Positions 6,222 through 8,200 of a stretch of 8,200 nucleotides of DNA are shown in pieces. Each line of letters begins with the position of its first letter. The stretch's first letter is position 1. The stretch is from Acidobacteriaceae bacterium (GTDB lineage Bacteria; Acidobacteriota; Terriglobia; Terriglobales; Acidobacteriaceae): assembly GCA_003165095.1 (NCBI GenBank), contig PLSH01000126.1, forward strand, positions 5,138 to 13,337, in the 5' to 3' direction. The translations under genes were made by a program, and so were the position numbers. The notes beneath the pieces were generated by a model. It saw only the letters and a list, made by a program, of their open reading frames with translations, was not told the DNA's origin and made no database searches.

Positions 6222-6308
6222 GGCATCGCGCCCAAGACCCCAGATAAGGCCTTGCGGAGGGCTCTCCGCTAAGGCTCTGGCACTCGCGGCAGCGCGATGG
6301 CCTTAGTC
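6209..6308 (+). ncRNA. Rod-shaped structured RNA candidate
   Basis: Two long nested stems can be drawn. The outer stem pairs GACTGAGGC (6209-6217) and CATCGCGC (6224-6231) with the continuous strand 6292-6308, giving 17 bp with one G-U and a 6-nt bulge CTAGGG. The inner hairpin pairs CCAGA (6240-6244) with TCTGG (6276-6280), GCCTT (6249-6253) with AAGGC (6271-6275), and GCGGAG (6254-6259) with CTCCGC (6264-6269), around a GGCT loop. An internal loop of 8 and 11 nt separates the two stems. A promoter-like element lies upstream and a terminator-like hairpin downstream, so plus-strand transcription is favoured. The layout of closing stem, bubble and apical hairpin recalls 6S RNA, but no conserved sequence was recognised. 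It could instead be an attenuator or riboswitch. Confidence 0.5.
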
Positions 6309-6328
6309 CAATCCCAACAGTCCACCGG

Positions 6329-6361
6329 CAGCGGCCTGAGAACTCGGTTCTCAGGCCGTTG
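6329..6361 (+). terminator. Terminator-like hairpin closing the small RNA unit
   Basis: CAGCGGCCTGAGAAC (6329-6343) pairs with GTTCTCAGGCCGTTG (6347-6361) over 15 bp with one G-U, around a TCG loop. The bases after it (TTGCGTTTGGGG) are only modestly T-rich, and the other strand has no T run at all. It is therefore best read as a weak intrinsic terminator for plus-strand transcripts. Confidence 0.5.
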
Positions 6362-6691
6362 TTGCGTTTGGGGAACGAAGGCTGGTTGAGCTCTGTGCTT
6401 GCTGCCCAGCCCTTGCACAGGAAAGAATCGCAAGGACGGGGCATGGAGATTTTGAGGTGGATCTGGCGCGGAGGAAGGCCAAGGAGGACGCCTCGATGAA
6501 GCCCGCTTCCAATTCCGGCAGCCCAGCGCCTGAGAGACGGCCGCATCCGCGCCGGCGCCGTCCAGGACAATGTGAGTGGCGATGCGGCCGGCCAGCGCGC
6601 TTCGGGCGTAAACGTGGCGCACGCTGCGCAGGGCGCGTTCGCCTTCTTCGCCCACATTGTCCAGAAAAATGTTGGAGTCGGCGCCGTGGTG
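6362..6691. other. Stretch without a recognisable gene
   Basis: No intact gene is recognisable. On the minus strand, codons at about 6545-6690 look coding-like (SNIFLDNVGEEGERALRSV, IATHIVLDGAGADAAV) in the same frame as the end of the antitoxin remnant. The phase is then lost near 6540, where another frame (LPELEAGFIEASSLAFLRAR) looks better. This could be a decayed gene, but I cannot assign a family. A short inverted repeat, CCTTGC (6411-6416) and GCAAGG (6430-6435), is also present. Confidence 0.3.
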
Positions 6692-6957
6692 GGAGCGAAC
6701 CTTCCGCAACTCCGCGATTGTCTCATTGAGGGAACAGGTCTGGTTGGCCTCAATCCCTCTGGCTCAGTCCGCAGGGTTTTGAGGAGGGCTAAAGTTTCCT
6801 GCGTTTCCTCGTAGCTGCACACATCCACCAGGACCGCCCACGCCTCTCCATTCTGGGTGATAATGATCGACTCGCGCTCGTTTCTGACCCGGTCCAGGAT
6901 CTAGGCGCCGTTAGTTTTCACGTAGCTAATAGGTTTTATTTGAATGGAATAGCGCAT
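6692..6957 (-). pseudogene. Broken Phd/YefM-family antitoxin gene
   Basis: Read from ATG 6957 on the minus strand, the frame gives MRYSIQIKPISYVKTNGA, a TAG stop, and then ILDRVRNERESIIITQNG and EAWAVLVDVCSYEETQETLA. These pieces are characteristic of Phd/YefM antitoxins, small DNA-binding proteins that neutralise a RelE/ParE-type toxin and repress their own operon. The TAG at codon 19 (6901-6903) replaces a position where the family usually has Glu, one base change from GAG. After LALLKTL the match jumps to another frame near 6757-6768 and continues as GIEANQTCSLNETIAELRKV to about 6692. The total of about 88 codons is the family's usual length. No toxin gene is recognisable downstream. Two independent lesions indicate a dead gene, although a sequencing error could explain either one alone. 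Confidence 0.78.
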
Positions 6958-6958
6958 T

Positions 6959-6978
6959 GTGTAAACTTCTGTATACAC
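6959..6978. promoter_or_regulatory. Probable autoregulatory operator of the antitoxin remnant
   Basis: GTGTA (6959-6963) and TACAC (6974-6978) form an inverted repeat that ends one base from the antitoxin start codon. Inside it, TGTATACA (6970-6977) is a perfect 8-bp palindrome. YefM-type antitoxins are known to bind TGTACA-core palindromes in front of their own genes, so this site fits, but the match is to a variant core. Confidence 0.45.
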
Positions 6979-7309
6979 CTGTTGCCACTTGACTCATGTA
7001 TGTGAGCGCCCATGAAGAGGAGACGCAGTGTCAGGCGCACAATTTCGCGAGAATTTCCGGAACACCATGCAAAGCGCGGTGGCCTTCGATCTTAATTGGG
7101 TTCTTTGTAGAGCTTAATATAAATCAATTACAGTCCAATAACAGAACGATTAAAGAACCTAATATGGTTTTTACTATCATTTCTTATACTCCACTGAATG
7201 CAATAGCAGCGCCTTGGCCGGGGCCGTTGGTCCGGCGGCTGAACGGGAGTGCACCGCCAGAATTCCTGGATCTCTCGGTCCCTTCTCTCCGCTCCTGCTG
7301 TCGATGCCG
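6979..7309. other. Intergenic stretch with an AT-richer patch upstream of nrdR
   Basis: No gene was recognised. An open frame joins 6996 to nrdR, but it lacks family similarity before the zinc ribbon and is not believed. From about 7085 to 7200 the base composition is clearly more AT-rich than its surroundings. It holds possible promoter words: TTGGGT (7096-7101) with TATAAA (7118-7123) at 16 bp, and TATACT (7185-7190). Their role is uncertain. Confidence 0.4.
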
Positions 7310-7315
7310 TAAAAT
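7310..7315 (+). promoter_or_regulatory. Possible -10 box for a nearly leaderless nrdR transcript
   Basis: TAAAAT matches five of six bases of the -10 consensus and would start transcription within a few bases of the nrdR ATG at 7326. No convincing -35 box lies 16-18 bp upstream, and there is no Shine-Dalgarno sequence before nrdR, which would fit a leaderless or very short leader. Confidence 0.3.
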
Positions 7316-7325
7316 CCCCTATAGC

Positions 7326-7802
7326 ATGAAGTGTCCATATTGTGGTTTCGCGCAGGATCGGGTCGTGGACTCGCGTGAAAGCAAAGAGGCCGACTCCATC
7401 CGTCGCCGGCGCGAGTGCGAGAAGTGCAACCGGCGCTTTACTACCTACGAGCGCATCGACGAGATTCCCTACATGGTGGTCAAGAAAGACGGACGCCGCG
7501 AGCGTTTCGACCGCCAGAAGATCCTCAGCGGCCTGCTCCGCGCCTGCGAAAAGCGCCCGGTATCGTCAAGCCAGTTGGAGAAAATTGTGGACGCGTCCGA
7601 AACCTTCCTGGTCGACGCTCCGGAGCGCGAGCGCACCACCAGCGAAATCGGCGAACTGATCATGGAGCACCTGAAGGGCCTCGATACGGTTGCCTACATC
7701 CGCTTCGCCTCCGTCTACCGCGACTTCAAGGATGTGCGCGAATTCAAGGAGGAGCTTGAGGGGCTGTTGCGCAGTCACGTCCCCGTCAAAGGCAAGAAAT
7801 GA
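7326..7802 (+). CDS. nrdR: Transcriptional repressor NrdR
   Basis: NrdR represses ribonucleotide reductase genes and senses ATP/dATP levels. The 158-residue protein has the usual family length. The N-terminal zinc ribbon is [19 protein letters not shown] with C3 and C6, completed by [14 protein letters not shown] with C31 and C34. The ATP-cone domain covers about 49-139 ([39 protein letters not shown]). The ATG at 7326 was chosen because it begins the zinc ribbon exactly as in the family; a longer upstream frame is unrelated. No Shine-Dalgarno sequence precedes it. An isocitrate dehydrogenase gene with its own ribosome site follows after 98 bp. No ribonucleotide reductase gene or clear NrdR box is in the window, so it acts on distant genes. 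Confidence 0.97.
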   Translation: MKCPYCGFAQDRVVDSRESKEADSIRRRRECEKCNRRFTTYERIDEIPYMVVKKDGRRERFDRQKILSGLLRACEKRPVSSSQLEKIVDASETFLVDAPERERTTSEIGELIMEHLKGLDTVAYIRFASVYRDFKDVREFKEELEGLLRSHVPVKGKK

Positions 7803-7900
7803 GCCGGTTTCGCCTGCTCCGGTGAGACCAATCGCAGCAAGGCAAATTCACAACAAGCTATAAGCAAGAGTTGTCAGTTGGTAATCAGGAGCAAGACGCA

Positions 7901-8200
7901 ATGTCCATCACCCACAAAGTAACCCTCATCCCCGGCGACGGCATCGGCCCTGAAGTCACCCAGGCAGTCGTACGCATTCTCGAAGCCACCGGCGTCAAGT
8001 TCGAGTGGGAGCGCTTTGCGGCCGGCGCAGAGGCCTTCGAGATTCACGGCGAGTACATTCCCACCGCGCTTTATGAGTCCATCGAACGCAACCGCGTGGC
8101 GCTCAAAGGGCCGGTGACCACCCCCATCGGCGGCGGATTCAAGAGCATCAACGTCACGCTGCGCAAGAAATTCGACCTCTTCGCCAACTTCCGCCCCATC
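7901..8200 (+). CDS. Isocitrate dehydrogenase, NAD type (isocitrate/isopropylmalate dehydrogenase family), N-terminal part
   Basis: The first 100 codons are present and the frame is open to the right edge. The protein begins MSITHKVTLIPGDGIGPEVT, the family's N-terminal strand and loop. It continues with ALKGPVTTPIGGGFKSINVT (67-86), LRKKFDLFANFRPI (87-100). The SxNxxLR element (S82, N84, R88) and Arg98 form the isocitrate pocket. Isopropylmalate dehydrogenases lack the SxN serine arrangement, so an isocitrate substrate is favoured, with homoisocitrate less likely. The enzyme oxidises isocitrate to 2-oxoglutarate in the citric acid cycle. NAD preference is inferred from similarity to the short mitochondrial-type enzymes; the cofactor-determining residues lie beyond the window. 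AGGAG (7887-7891) at nine nt sets the start. A TATAAG word at 7859-7864 may be a -10 box. Confidence 0.88.
   Translation, partial: MSITHKVTLIPGDGIGPEVTQAVVRILEATGVKFEWERFAAGAEAFEIHGEYIPTALYESIERNRVALKGPVTTPIGGGFKSINVTLRKKFDLFANFRPI

Noticed and set aside
6209..6308. Assignment of the structured RNA as 6S RNA, RNase P RNA, SRP RNA or tmRNA
   Set aside because: None of the conserved sequence blocks of RNase P, SRP or tmRNA is visible; 6S is only suggested by shape, and the stem does not enclose the presumed transcript ends.
6457..6814. Plus-strand open frames opposite the antitoxin remnant
   Set aside because: Basic, low-complexity translations that mirror GC-rich codons of the other strand; no ribosome site or motif.
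6996..7325. Upstream extension of nrdR by 110 codons
   Set aside because: NrdR begins exactly at the zinc ribbon at 7326; the extension has no family similarity and crosses an AT-rich intergenic patch.

Overview
The window looks like a chromosomal segment of a GC-rich soil bacterium, most likely an acidobacterium (Acidobacteriota, class Terriglobia). This rests on the style of the proteins, not on a marker gene: a Wzi-like outer-membrane protein with a VDSWVYPATLRLYSLGF segment, a Tat-exported aldo/keto reductase, an NAD-type isocitrate dehydrogenase and a YefM-type antitoxin remnant. No rRNA, tRNA, CRISPR array, transposase or phage gene was found.

Left part (1-2981, minus strand): three genes follow one another, argJ (arginine biosynthesis), then a degenerate relative of the alpha subunit of 2-oxo-acid dehydrogenase E1, then the start of a Wzi-like capsule/outer-membrane protein that runs off the left edge. 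Middle part (2982-5020, plus strand): a 121-bp divergent spacer carries a perfect CRP/FNR-type palindrome. Beyond it lie a PAS-GGDEF diguanylate cyclase and, 48 bp downstream, an orphan ABC ATPase of the ModF/YlmA type. A long hairpin follows the ATPase gene.

Centre right (5020-6098): a Tat-exported aldo/keto reductase, whose ribosome binding site is directly preceded by a 9-bp perfect inverted repeat. Between it and nrdR (6099-7325) there is no intact ordinary gene. The left end of this stretch has the layout of a small transcription unit: a promoter-like TTGACG-17-TACGGT, a ribosome binding site with unusually long complementarity to the 16S rRNA 3' tail, a 16-codon reading frame rich in Cys and Ser, a long rod-shaped RNA fold, and a terminator-like hairpin. 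On the opposite strand lies a broken Phd/YefM antitoxin gene (one nonsense codon, one frameshift) with its probable operator palindrome. An AT-richer patch (about 7085-7200) precedes nrdR.

Right part (7326-8200, plus strand): nrdR, the ATP-cone/zinc-ribbon repressor of ribonucleotide reductase genes, then the first 100 codons of an NAD-type isocitrate dehydrogenase.

Most genes are ordinary housekeeping or signalling genes. The points most worth a second look are the candidate small RNA/attenuator unit at 6109-6361, the E1-alpha-like protein that has lost its cofactor residues, the Cys-rich PAS domain of the diguanylate cyclase, and the perfect CRP-type site in the argJ/cyclase spacer.
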